A DNA stretch of 64,000 bases. It comes from Viola odorata. Lineage: Eukaryota > Streptophyta > Magnoliopsida > Malpighiales > Violaceae. The stretch's first letter is position 1. Each line of letters begins with the position of its first letter. The notes below the pieces were generated by a model. That model did not search any database. It worked only from the letters and a program-made list of their open reading frames with translations, and was not told the origin of the DNA. The position numbers and the translations under genes were made by a program. The stretch covers positions 12,178,443 through 12,242,442 of the forward strand of contig OY829538.1 in NCBI GenBank assembly GCA_963691705.1, written 5' to 3'. This document shows, piece by piece, positions 24,582 through 33,326 of this stretch.

Positions 24582-25059
24582 GTGAAAATCCTATCCTTGT
24601 GATGGCTGGTCTTGATCAGACAGCTCATTAAGACGAGGCACGCCCTGGCATAACAAGGCGTTTGGGAGTGAAAATCCTATCCTTGTGGTAACCGTGCTCA
24701 CATAGATGGCCCATTAAGACGAGGCACGACCCCAAACGGCTCCCCGGAGTGAAAATCCTATCCTTGCGGCAACCGTGCTCACATAGACGGCCCGTTAAGA
24801 TGAGGCACGCCCCGGAATCCTTGGGAGTAAAATCCTATTCTTGTGGTAACCCCATAAGGAGAGGCACGCCCCAAGGAGAGACTAACTCCATCCTGGAAGT
24901 GAAAAGCCTATCCTTGTGGTAACCGTGCTCACATAGACGGCCCATTGAGACGAGGCACGATTCCACGGACGAGAGGTACAACGCTTGGGGGTGAAAAGTC
25001 CTATCCTTGTGATGGCTGGTCCTGATCAGACAGCTCACTAAGACGAGGCACTCCCCAAA
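24582..25059 (+). repeat. T3 minisatellite 1: six units of 73-92 bp
   Basis: Units start at 24582, 24668, 24749, about 24826 (shortened), 24899 and 24991. Each holds GTGAAAATCCTATCCTTGTG-like and CACTAAGACGAGGCACGCC-like blocks, homologous to the T2 array. Confidence 0.93.
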
Positions 25060-25363
25060 GCCTATCTGTGGCGAAAGGAACAAAGACATCCCAACTAGTA
25101 GCCGCGCGGTTGATACCCGGTGAAGCGATGTTGGAGCCTATCTGTGGCGAAAGGAACAAAGACATCCCAACTAGTAGCCGCGCGGTTGATACCCGGTGAA
25201 GCGATGTTGGAGCCTATCTGTGGCGAAAGGAACAAAGACATCCCAACAAGTAGCCGCGCGGTTGATACCCGGTGAAGCGATGTTGGAGCCTATCTGTGGC
25301 GGAAAAGAAACAAAAGAAATCCTAACTAATAGTCGCGCGGTTGATACCCGGTGAAACGATGAC
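25060..25363 (+). repeat. T3 minisatellite 2: four units of 76 bp
   Basis: Unit starts (GCCTATCTGTGGCGAAAGG) are at 25060, 25136, 25212 and 25288, exactly 76 bp apart; the first three are nearly identical, the fourth more diverged. T2 has only one degenerate copy near 11350-11420. Confidence 0.95.
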
Positions 25364-25750
25364 AGAGAGGTGACCATACTGCAACAACAACGTTGAAACA
25401 GACGTAAAACCCCCCTGACAACGAGGGACGGCAGGAATATGAGTGCAGCAGATGCGGAAGCAACGCTGATTTACACTCAGAGAGGCTATCGAAGGATATA
25501 ATGGACATGCTACTTGAATGCAGCTGATGAAAAGCTAACGGGATACAACGCGAAACTATGCGTCTATGGAAACCTATCGCCAAATGTCCCATGCGAACAA
25601 GTGATCAAACGGCATTATGAAGAAAAGCAGATAAAGAACTTCTATCCAAAAAGAGTGGATTAGCCAAGTCAAGGCCGACATTGTTTAAAGTACAAAATAT
25701 AGACGGGCACGTCAGCCACAAAAATGTAAAACATCTAAACAACAAAAAGT
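25364..25750. other. T3 spacer between minisatellite 2 and antisense gene A
   Basis: About 390 bp, no gene seen. It probably contains the 3' UTR of antisense gene A. Confidence 0.6.
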
Positions 25751-26899
25751 CTAAAGATTGGGCGGCGCGTTGATCCCTCCTTGCTGAGCAGCCTTCCACT
25801 GATAGAAACCGCTATCAGTAATGGAGGAGGCTCTCTTGTCAAAATACGCAGAGAGATCTTCAATACGGAGCTCCTCAACTCCATAATGATGCATCACGGC
25901 TTCTGACATGATTCCCCCACCCTGCTCTAAGTACCAACGGTTCTTCTCAGTGTTAAGGGAGGCATTGGCAGAAAGATCAGCATTCCTCTGTCTCTCCAGA
26001 CGCAGGCTATTCTCCTCCTGAGAGAGGCGTATGGCCAGATCAGCGCGTTGTCGCTTCTCCTCCTCCAAAGCTAACTTAGCGGCCTCCAACTCTTGTTTAA
26101 CCGCGATAGCCTCTCCCTGAGCAGTCTCCATACTTTCGTTGGCAGCAGCAAGGGCATTTTCAAGACGTTGTCGCTCTTCCAGCAGCCTGTTTACCTCTCC
26201 TTGCCCGTTAGCTGCAGCTCCGGCATTCTCCTCATCCATATAGTGAAGATGGAAAAGCATAGAAAACGCCTAAGAGAGAAGGAAATTGATGCGCCCCTGC
26301 TCGCCCCGAGCCACAAAGGCATCCCTCTCTCTTGGAAGAGACAGAATCTCTACCACCAGATAAGCGGTAGAGGAAATCACGGTCTCATGATCAGCATCGG
26401 CAGGAAACTGCAGAATACTGTCCCTAAAGGAGCGCAAGCTAACGTGATGAGTCGGCATGAGACGAGGCTCGTAGGGAGAGATACCAGCCATTAAGGCAGG
26501 GGCGGGGCCACCCCTCGCAATAGTTGGATGGGGCATCGGAACAAAGAACAATGCACCAGGAGAAGCTGGCCGGCTAGTGAAGCCCTCCACGTTAGGCATC
26601 GAGACCTCATTACCTCCGGGCACCTCAGGATTAAGGGCATCAGAATCATAGCCCGTTGGGGTGTGCGCGGAATGGATCGGAGAACCAGGAGGCACATGGG
26701 GTTGACCGCCAAAATCAACAGGTTCCGATTGATCAGCAGACGCACCCTCGCCCCCAAGGGCACTCGAACTATGGTTGGCGGCCGAGGAAGAAGGACTATT
26801 CGGGAGATCATAGCAAGCCTTCTTCTAACGCTCGCGAAGGACATCAGCGATACCCATATCTCCCTGGGAGGTAGAAGGGACAGAAGCAGCAACGACTTC

Positions 26900-26967
26900 C
26901 TAAATAACGCAGAACGTGATAAGGAAACCGTGCAAAAAAGAAAGACTAAAGTTTTAAAAATGCTCAC
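26900..26967 (-). other. Intron 2 of T3 antisense gene A (68 nt)
   Basis: Donor CTCAG|GTGAGCATT and acceptor CGTTATTTAG|GAAG on the minus strand, T-rich before the acceptor. Phase 0: Gln then Glu-Val-Val. Confidence 0.8.
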
Positions 26968-27251
26968 CTGAGTGGTGGAGGATACTAGAGGAATCCCAAC
27001 AGGAATCGGATCAACTGTAGCCTCTGAAGAGACAACAGTCTGGGACGAAACGGATGGGGCAGCACGTGCTTTCCTAGGCCTTTTCTATCTTACAACCCGA
27101 GGGCCCGTAACGCTAGCGGTAGCAGTGGCCTCCCCTTCCTCGGCGTTAGTAGCAGCGGCAGCAGCAGCCCTAGCTTCAGCGGCAGCTTTCTTTTTCGCCT
27201 CCTATTTCCTCCTCCTTCGGAAATACTCGGGCTCCCAACCAGGCGGAGGCA

Positions 27252-27320
27252 CTACACAATCACAAAACGTTAGCGTTAGTACTTCTTGACAACGCAAAAG
27301 AAAAAAGGTCAAACGCTCAC
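27252..27320 (-). other. Intron 1 of T3 antisense gene A (69 nt)
   Basis: Donor AAGG|GTGAGCG, TACTAAC (27281-27275) 23 nt from the acceptor TTGTGTAG. Phase 1; same position as in T2 gene A and the T4 gene. Confidence 0.85.
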
Positions 27321-28018
27321 CCTTCTTGCACTGTTCCACGGGCAACCCGTTGGCTACTTTTCGGGCATCAAAGCTAAAATCAAATTGAAGCAGCGTCTTC
27401 AACCAGCCATCCTCCGATGACCCCAAGCCTCATCTTTAATTGTTTCGTTGAAGCCAGCCCTCCACAATGGCTCAGGCAGATCAACAATAAAAAATTCCTC
27501 TTTCCAGTGAGGAATGGAAGACTCAATGCCCATTAGTTTCCAAGTAAAGGGCTTCAAAGAACCATCTTCGTAGCGAGGCGATATCGATATCACCCCTTTA
27601 CGGGAATACAATTGGAAAATGTCATGAAGCAACGTTAAGGTGGGAGATTCTATTCCCTTGAAACGGCACAGTGCGGCAAAAGCACTAACAACGCAAATCG
27701 CGTTAGGACTCAACTGATTCGGAGCCAAATCAGAATCAGCCAACAACAATTCTACAAGCGGGTCAAGAGGGAGACGAAACCCATGATCGAAGAGCTTAGC
27801 ATACAGCATTTTGCTATTTCCGGGCAAAATGTTGTTCAGTCGAAGCGACTCAGTAGCAGGATGCACGGGATATTCCTTGGGAAATCGTGCAGAAAACCCA
27901 GCAAGTCTACGGTTAATTAAGGGCAGCGTGTACAAAGAAGTGGGAGTGGTATCAATTACTTCTTCCCCGGAGGACCTTTGAGGATCTCCTTCTTCAGAGG
28001 ATTTCTTAGTTCTAGCCA

Positions 28019-28631
28019 TGGCCAACAAGGAAGAAACAAAGAGAAAAGAAAAAGGATGTGTACCTTGTACCTTCGTGAAAGAGAATGTGAGGAGTCTTGA
28101 ACCAGAAAGAGAGAGCGGCACGAAGTATTTATCCAAAGACGAAATAGCGTATAAGGGAAAGATGGAAAAAGAAAAAGGGGTAGAAGAAACAATAGATATA
28201 ACCCTGAAAGGGCGACCAGTCAGCAGCAGACACGTGGCGAAGCAACGCGTCATAAAGTAAGGCACGCGCCAGAAGGTGCAAATTTGAAATAAGGACGAAA
28301 TGCCTCTGCATTCGCAACTCCCTAGGAGACGCTTGCTCCAAACGCCCCTCTGAGGAAGGACACGTGTCTTCTTTCATCATTACCCTTCAAGTCGCATTAA
28401 ATGAGGAACAGAGGGATTGATTAAAAAACATAAAAAGCAGCGCTGGCCTGGCCAAACGGCGCGATGGTACAAAGAAGATAAAGAAGGAATAAACGGTAAT
28501 ATCATACAGTGCGACAAAGGATACAAAGCGTCAGCATTATTACAAGAGAAACAATGTTCGAATGGTTTTCAAGAAATAAACAAAAGACAACAACAAGAAA
28601 AACAAGGAAAGGCCCAGCACCATCGCTAGCG
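28019..28631. promoter_or_regulatory. T3 spacer between antisense genes A and B
   Basis: About 610 bp without a gene. It holds the upstream region of gene A (minus-strand TATATC at 28195-28200, 176 nt from the ATG) and the 3' flank of gene B. Aligned blocks with T2 (AGGGTTATA) suggest a common core promoter. Confidence 0.55.
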
Positions 28632-30589
28632 TTAGACTTTCTCCCCCGAAGGGCCAGAAGAACCGCTGTCACCTTTGCTAATCTCACCCATCACGAGAGA
28701 TATGTAATCAGCTACCAGGGCCGGATTCGAAGGGTTACCTTTGAAACGAGACGCAAATCCAGAAATGAAGGCCTCCAGAACCCTCTTCCTCCATAACTCT
28801 TCCTTTAATGACAACCTAGAGTGCTCCACCGCCTTCTCAAGCTGCACCCTTGCAACACATAATGCGCTGGAAAAATTACGTGACTCGCGATCGTGAATTT
28901 CGAATTGATAATTCAGATGGCGGAAAAAGTCCAGAGAATCATTCAGAACATGGCGAAAGCGTGCCGAGGGAGGGAGTTGAAGAAATTCCTCTTTCTCCTT
29001 TTTGGAACTCAGCATCTCCCCTATCAAGGGTGCAGTAAACTCATCTCGAGAAAAAGGTTGGGGAACCCCGACAGCGCGAAGGGCATCAAAGCAAAACCCT
29101 GCAAGATTCATACGGTAGGTCGGGACCCCGTCAGGACCAAGATTGATTGAGGGAGGCGGAGAAGAGCCCTGAGGAAAAATACTCTTGAAAGGAGTAAAAA
29201 ACAGTTGCGGAGTAACCTTAGGCGGTAGCTCAGCAGTCGAATCCACCACAGGAGGTGTGACCACTACGTCAGGAATACAATGAGCAATCGGATAATCGGG
29301 AGCGTCAGATATGGGAGGAGGACATTCCATCGGTAGGCCCTCTCTCTCAGAAGAACAAGTTTTTTCCAACGCCTTAGCGGCTCCCGTTGGCTGAGAGGCG
29401 CCCGCCTCAGACAAAACAGCAGGCGTAGAAACAGTTGCCACATCCACAGGAGATGTCCTGGTAGCTTGTCCACTAGTGGCCACTCGAAGTTTTTTCCGAC
29501 GCTGGGAAGCAGCAAGGGAAGAAGCGTGGCAAAGGTCTGACTTGGCATCTGCATCCTCATCATCGCTAGTAATTACCGTCGTTGCGACAGGCCTGGAGTC
29601 CGTCCCCGTGCGACGCTCCGGTAGCCAATTTTCCACAAAATGAGAAGTTCGCACAGAGCTAACGGGCCTTCGCCCTCCCCGGGCAACCGTTTTAGTTCTC
29701 TTCCTCGAAGGAGGAACGCCACCCCGACTTGAGCCCTCTGCCGAAGGCGAGGCCGGTAAAGTTTGAAGCGGTATTACGTTCAGAGGAGTACCAGCGTCAC
29801 CTGGAAATCAACCGTTAGCTTCTTATAGCAAACAAAGCATGCGAGGACCAAAGTAAAGAAAATATGGAAAGAAATAGGCTCACCCATAACGCACTCTTCC
29901 AGAGGCTTGAACAGAGCAAAGGCACGAATGCGGTAGTGGGTATTCTCGTCTAACAAAGCGTTAGCCTGGTCCAACTCAGTTCTGGACAAAATCGCGGGAT
30001 TTGTCCAAACGGGACCTGCCAGTTCCTGATTAAAATTGATACGCCACAAACGTGACAGTAGCTCTAGAACAAAGAAGCTGCTCTTCCAATCAGCTACACC
30101 CTTCTTGAAGCCGTGAAAACGTTGCCAAAACGACTGCACGAGCGCATCATCCCACCGGGGAGTAATCTCGATTAAACAATTGTAGCAAATCATGCTAAAG
30201 AATTTGCGAAACAAATTGATAGATGCGGTAAAAATGTTCTTCAACTTGCAAGCACAAAGAAAAGCATAAACCGCACACCAAGAGGAAGGAGTTATCTGGG
30301 CAGGATTAAGGCTATACTCCCGCAGCAGAGTTAGTATCAACTCATGAACGGGAAAGCGGAAACCATAAAGGAACATTTTAAAATAAAGAAGCCTACTGTG
30401 ACCCCACCCTGGATTATGAAGCCGCATATCACTTCCGGGAATAGAAGGCTCATGCCCAGGAGGAAAGGTAATACCATGTTCCTCCAATTCGGCTTTCAGA
30501 ACCACATCGCAGGTAAAAATACTCGGTGATTGGGCAACCTCGGGATCCATGGGCCTAGAGATAATCTGGCGAGGTCTATTCCTAGCCAT
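28632..30589 (-). CDS. T3 antisense gene B: intact two-exon gene, 624 codons, Transposase_28-like domain
   Basis: Exon 1 is 30589-29884 (706 nt) and exon 2 is 29800-28632 (1169 nt). The 83-nt intron 29801-29883 (TTATGG|GTGAGCC ... GATTTCCAG|GTGAC) joins them in frame (phase 1) with no stop in 624 codons. Residues 67-190 hold the Transposase_28-like domain (LLYFKMFLYGFRFP, IEITPRWDD, FFVLELLSRLWRINF), paralogous to gene A. Residues 236-450 are Ser/Pro-rich with Arg/Lys clusters, followed by a block conserved with T2 gene B (VPTYRMNLAGF...LQLPPSARFRHVLNDSL) and a helical, coiled-coil-prone tail. No enzymatic motif is visible; a nuclear DNA- or chromatin-linked role is only a guess. It is intact although gag-pol of the same element is dead. 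Confidence 0.85.
29801..29883 (-). other. Intron of T3 antisense gene B (83 nt)
   Basis: Donor ATGG|GTGAGCC, acceptor TTGATTTCCAG|GTGACG. Removing it fuses the two long open exons in frame; the T2 copy has a consensus intron at the same codon. Confidence 0.85.
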
Positions 30590-31092
30590 AGCAAACCAAC
30601 AAAAAAGGAAATCTGAGAGGGGACGAATTGATACCTTAAAGGAGAAGAATCGTAGAGAAATCGGCGGACAGTGACGAGCGGCCGAAAAGGTATTCGGAGA
30701 AGAAGACGAAGGAAGACAAAAAGGAAAATTCGAAGTGAGGGCAAAAGTTTCGAGAAATTGGAGAATGGCCCTTCTTAAAGGATAAAAATGCCACTGCATT
30801 AATTGAGTCACCAATCGGGCGAAGACGCGTGTAAAAGAAGCTGGCCACGTGGAAGCGCATTAAAGAAATTTGAAAAAAGAGAAGTTATTCGTCGAGACTC
30901 CCCAAAGGAGCGAGACAGTATTGACCCGGTCAGAGTAACCACGAAGCGATTGCCTCAGTCAGGCCAACCGCTTGCGTTAGCTGTCACCAAGAACCAGCAG
31001 GCTAACGGAAGTAACGACAAAAAAGGAAAAGTAGAAAGCATTATTTTATTCATAAAACGCCAATAGGCGGGTACAATGCAAAACGGCTAATC
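30590..31092. promoter_or_regulatory. T3 spacer between antisense genes B and D
   Basis: No gene. It is the upstream region of gene B (TTAAAG-type weak TATA near 30775, about 185 nt from the ATG). It aligns with the T2 spacer that T3 was inserted into. Confidence 0.5.
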
Positions 31093-31509
31093 CTAATCAG
31101 GCCAATAAATGCCGTGGTGATAAACCCCGTCATCATCAAGGAACGGCATCTTCCCGTCAGCATTCGGGACCGGCTGGTCTACCTCCCTTTCTAGGCAGGA
31201 CCCTGACGGGCATGATTTTCCTTTGGCGCTCGAATCTGCCAACCCCGCACCAACACTGATGGGAAAATCCTCGTTCAGCGAGCAATCAGGGGAAGAAAAA
31301 CGTTTGCCACCCTCTTGAATAGCAGAACCAGAAGAAGCCAAAGTCGCAAAGGGCGTCTGGGAAGTCCGTTTCCCCTGCTTCTTACGACCCTTTCGGCGGA
31401 CCGGAGGCCTCCATGGTGGCGAAGGAGGGGGATGATCTGAATCCGGCGAAGTCGGGGGAGTCGGCAAGGAGTCACGATCCATGGAACTTAAGAAATAAAA
31501 ATCTGCCAT
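31093..31509 (-). CDS. T3 antisense gene D: small Pro/Ser-rich, basic protein (138 aa)
   Basis: The ATG at 31509 (Met-Ala-Asp-Phe) is chosen because T2 gene D also starts Met-Ala-Asp; an internal Met at 31482 is possible. The N-terminus has the shared PPTSPDSDHP/PPTSPTSPDSDYP motif, followed by a Lys/Arg-rich patch (RRKGRKKQGKR) that could be a nuclear localisation signal, then an acidic C-terminus ending near FLDDDGVYHH. A T-rich stretch ending TTTTGCAG lies 6 nt before the ATG, so a 5' UTR intron is possible. Minus-strand TATATAA at 31585-31591. The conserved motif and order between T2 and T3 support a real gene; function unknown. Confidence 0.65.
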   Translation of the reverse strand: MADFYFLSSMDRDSLPTPPTSPDSDHPPPSPPWRPPVRRKGRKKQGKRTSQTPFATLASSGSAIQEGGKRFSSPDCSLNEDFPISVGAGLADSSAKGKSCPSGSCLEREVDQPVPNADGKMPFLDDDGVYHHGIYWPD

Positions 31510-31584
31510 GCCACCTGCAAAAGCAAAAGCAAAAAAAAAGAAGGAAAAGGATGAAGATGAACAGGAAAGGGAAACCAAACTCCC

Positions 31585-31591
31585 TTATATA
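31585..31591 (-). promoter_or_regulatory. TATA box of T3 antisense gene D
   Basis: Minus-strand TATATAA, 76 nt upstream of the ATG at 31509; T2 has TATTTAAT 67 nt upstream of its gene D. Confidence 0.6.
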
Positions 31592-32005
31592 GCCGAGTGA
31601 GCATTTCGATCCCTGAAAAATCAATTAAGACGCTTGGGGAAAATAACTGCAATTGCAGAATCCGATCCATCACAGGCGCATCTGCTCGTTGAACGCACCA
31701 ATCAAAGGGCACGAAAGAACCGCCCGACCACCTGCCACTGAAAAGACGACCCTGTAACAGTCAAGACAGAGCATTCATTGCTAATCCCCGGAACACGACC
31801 ACTGCAGTACAATGTCCCGAGGAAGACCCGTTTTCAGTTGGGCTCATGACAAATATTTCCAACCAATAAAGCAAGCAACCACGCAAGAAAAAGAGAAGAC
31901 TTGGGAAAAAGCAGAGACAGTTATTTATTTATGGCCAGGTGGCCTTAGAGTTCAAATATGTACAAGAAACATAAGAAAAGCAATGAGAAGAAGCGGAGCC
32001 AGCGG

Positions 32006-32389
32006 TCAGATATTGGACCCCGCATCATCTTCCCCTGGCACAACGGGAACCTCCCTTAAAGCGTCAGCGATGGAGGTCAGTTCGGAAGAGCAAGCTCTCA
32101 TGCCCTTTAGGCAGCAGGCCAGCAGATCTTTCCTCTGCTGCAGCATCGAGGCCACCACATCAAGGTGAGCACTGACAGTGGCCAATTTCGCCAAACTCTC
32201 TAGGGGATTAAAATCCTCCAGAGTTATTCCCAGCTGTCTAGACAGAATAGGGGTTAGCACCCCCTGCAACTCCAGGACATCCTCGGAGGTCTTGGTGATC
32301 ATCCTCTCCAGGAAGCCAATATCACCCTCAGTAAGATTCTTCAGGGTCAGAGTTTTGGAGATCAAGAAATTGCGAGTCAGTTCATCCAT
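32006..32389 (-). CDS. T3 antisense gene C: small helical protein (127 aa)
   Basis: The ATG at 32389 starts Met-Asp-Glu-Leu-Thr-Arg-Asn-Phe-Leu-Ile-Ser, identical in T2. The sequence is all-helical in appearance, with conserved segments (FLE.M..KTSED.LELQG, MLQQRKDLL.CCLKGMR.SSSELT, ADALREVP). T2 gene C is clearly homologous along its whole length and equally open. A TATAAA 62 nt upstream of the ATG is at exactly the same distance in T2. A role as a small adaptor or oligomerising protein is a guess. Confidence 0.72.
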   Translation of the reverse strand: MDELTRNFLISKTLTLKNLTEGDIGFLERMITKTSEDVLELQGVLTPILSRQLGITLEDFNPLESLAKLATVSAHLDVVASMLQQRKDLLACCLKGMRACSSELTSIADALREVPVVPGEDDAGSNI

Positions 32390-32450
32390 GACGAAATATG
32401 AAAAGAAAGAACGAGAAAATACGAAGAAACTGGCGCAGAGGAACCTCTGA

Positions 32451-32457
32451 TTTATAG
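32451..32457 (-). promoter_or_regulatory. TATA box of T3 antisense gene C
   Basis: Minus-strand CTATAAA, 62 nt upstream of the ATG at 32389. The T2 gene C TATA (34612-34617) is also 62 nt from its ATG. Confidence 0.7.
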
Positions 32458-32549
32458 ATCCTGACAAAAAACCGTCAGGACCATCTTCTGAGGCAAAACC
32501 GTCCCGGTACTTAGAGGGACTCTCCGTAAGAGAAGGAACGTTAGCCCTT

Positions 32550-32583
32550 GGTAAACACTCGGGCTCATTTTCAGTTGGGCTTA
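32550..32583 (+). other. Conserved 34-nt pre-LTR block of T3 (in place of a PPT)
   Basis: It begins GGTAAACACTCGGGCTC and ends GTTGGGCTTA against the 3' LTR. It aligns without gaps with T2 (34726-34759) and, at about 24 of 34 positions, with the far more diverged T4 (47211-47244, reversed). It lacks the usual purine run. Confidence 0.8.
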
Positions 32584-33123
32584 TGATAACAATCCACCTA
32601 AAAGAAAGGGTATTTTTGTCCATCACCCGATGGGAAGAGGCATAGCTACTGTTTCACACCACCACGGTAGGGACAAGATTGCTACCTTCCCCAAAGGCTA
32701 ACGCTACAGAGACTAACGGGGCCCTACCGGCTCCTCTCACGGACCTCTTGCTTGGCTCAAGGAATTATCTTACCCCCAGAGGAAACCACGCGTCAGGATT
32801 AACGCTCCGGCCACTATCCTACCACGGCAATATCTACCTAAAACACCTACCGCCGAGGTAGCGTATCACGATAAGGGCGAATCACAGACCCTAACGCTAG
32901 CGATAGCTCCGTACCCGTTTACTCGGGCGGGAACGCCCCCTTTCTTCTATAAATACCTCGGCCAAAACTCTGCCAATTTCAGTACACCTACTGACTTAAG
33001 CATCGGAGTGTTTCCGCCGGAGACCCCCTCCGGCGCATTGCAGGTACTGTGGACCGTCGTGTACACTGATCTGAGAGGAGCTGCTCCGCCATACATCCTT
33101 CGGCAGAAGACAAATTATTATCA
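32584..33123 (+). repeat. 3' LTR of T3 (540 bp)
   Basis: Same termini as the 5' LTR, nine substitutions, and a 35-bp deletion just downstream of the TATA box (TATAAATA at 32948-32955). The deletion removes part of the region between TATA box and the conserved ACTTAAGCATCGGAG motif. Confidence 0.97.
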
Positions 33124-33128
33124 CACAA
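33124..33128. repeat. Target-site duplication of T3, right copy (CACAA)
   Basis: Matches 17949-17953 exactly; together they define T3 as one 15,170-bp insertion in T2. Confidence 0.97.
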
Positions 33129-33326
33129 CAACAAAAGAAAAAAAATGCGGAACGCTACTTTATTCATGAAAAAGCCATACGACATCTACAATAAGCATAA
33201 TGGGCGAGGTCAGTCCTCGTCGAGCCAGTAAGAAGGCTAGTAGAAATCATCTCCATCCGAAGACGGCAGTTCTGCGTCAAGTAAAGGGAAAGGGTCATCA
33301 GCCTTTTTCTCTTTGCCAAGCCATGG
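33129..33326. other. T2 3' part of antisense gene D and flank
   Basis: The minus strand contains an Asp-rich short tail (DDPFPLLDAELPSSDGDD, stop near 33230) that resembles the end of T3 gene D but is out of frame with 33327-33668. I read it as the C-terminus of gene D after a frameshift. Confidence 0.5.

Larger units (their letters stand above)
25751..28019 (-). pseudogene. T3 antisense gene A (three readable exons, broken)
   Basis: ATG at 28019 (Met-Ala-Arg-Thr-Lys-Lys). Exon 1 (28019-27321) encodes the Transposase_28-like domain (LYAKLFDHGFRLPLDP at about residues 73-88, ISISPRYEDGSLKPFTWKL near 150) and has a one-base frameshift near 27410, since its length is 699 where phase 1 needs 700. 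Intron 1 is 27252-27320. Exon 2 (27251-26968) has a PGWEPE motif and a poly-Ala stretch with two TAG codons. Intron 2 is 26900-26967 (CAG|GTGAGC ... TTTAG|GAA). Exon 3 (from 26899) is Ser/Pro-rich with one TAG near 26827, shifts frame near 26265, and ends in a coiled coil and a WYLEQGGGIMSEAV tail (to 25751). Homologues are T2 gene A and the T4 antisense gene; gene B is a paralogue. No catalytic motif is seen; function unknown. Confidence 0.85.
17954..33123 (+). mobile_element. T3: complete 15.2-kb Tat-group retrotransposon with antisense genes, nested in T2
   Basis: Both LTRs, the PBS, gag-pol, two minisatellites, four antisense genes, the conserved pre-LTR block and a perfect CACAA target duplication are present. 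The LTRs differ by 9 substitutions over about 540 aligned bases plus one 35-bp deletion in the 3' LTR, so the insertion is fairly young. The gag-pol order PR-RT-RNH-second RNH-INT with a GPY tail and no chromodomain fits the Tat group. Antisense genes and post-pol tandem repeats fit what is known of some Tat lineages (Retand-like). The insertion point is the spacer between antisense genes B and D of T2. Confidence 0.97.

Noticed and set aside
24582..25363. CRISPR-like repeat array
   Set aside because: Tandem units without spacers, in a plant retroelement; not CRISPR.
26491..26967. 158-residue minus ORF and 147-residue plus ORF overlapping T3 antisense gene A exon 3
   Set aside because: Alternate-frame shadows; the splice-consistent frame from 26899 is the one conserved in architecture.
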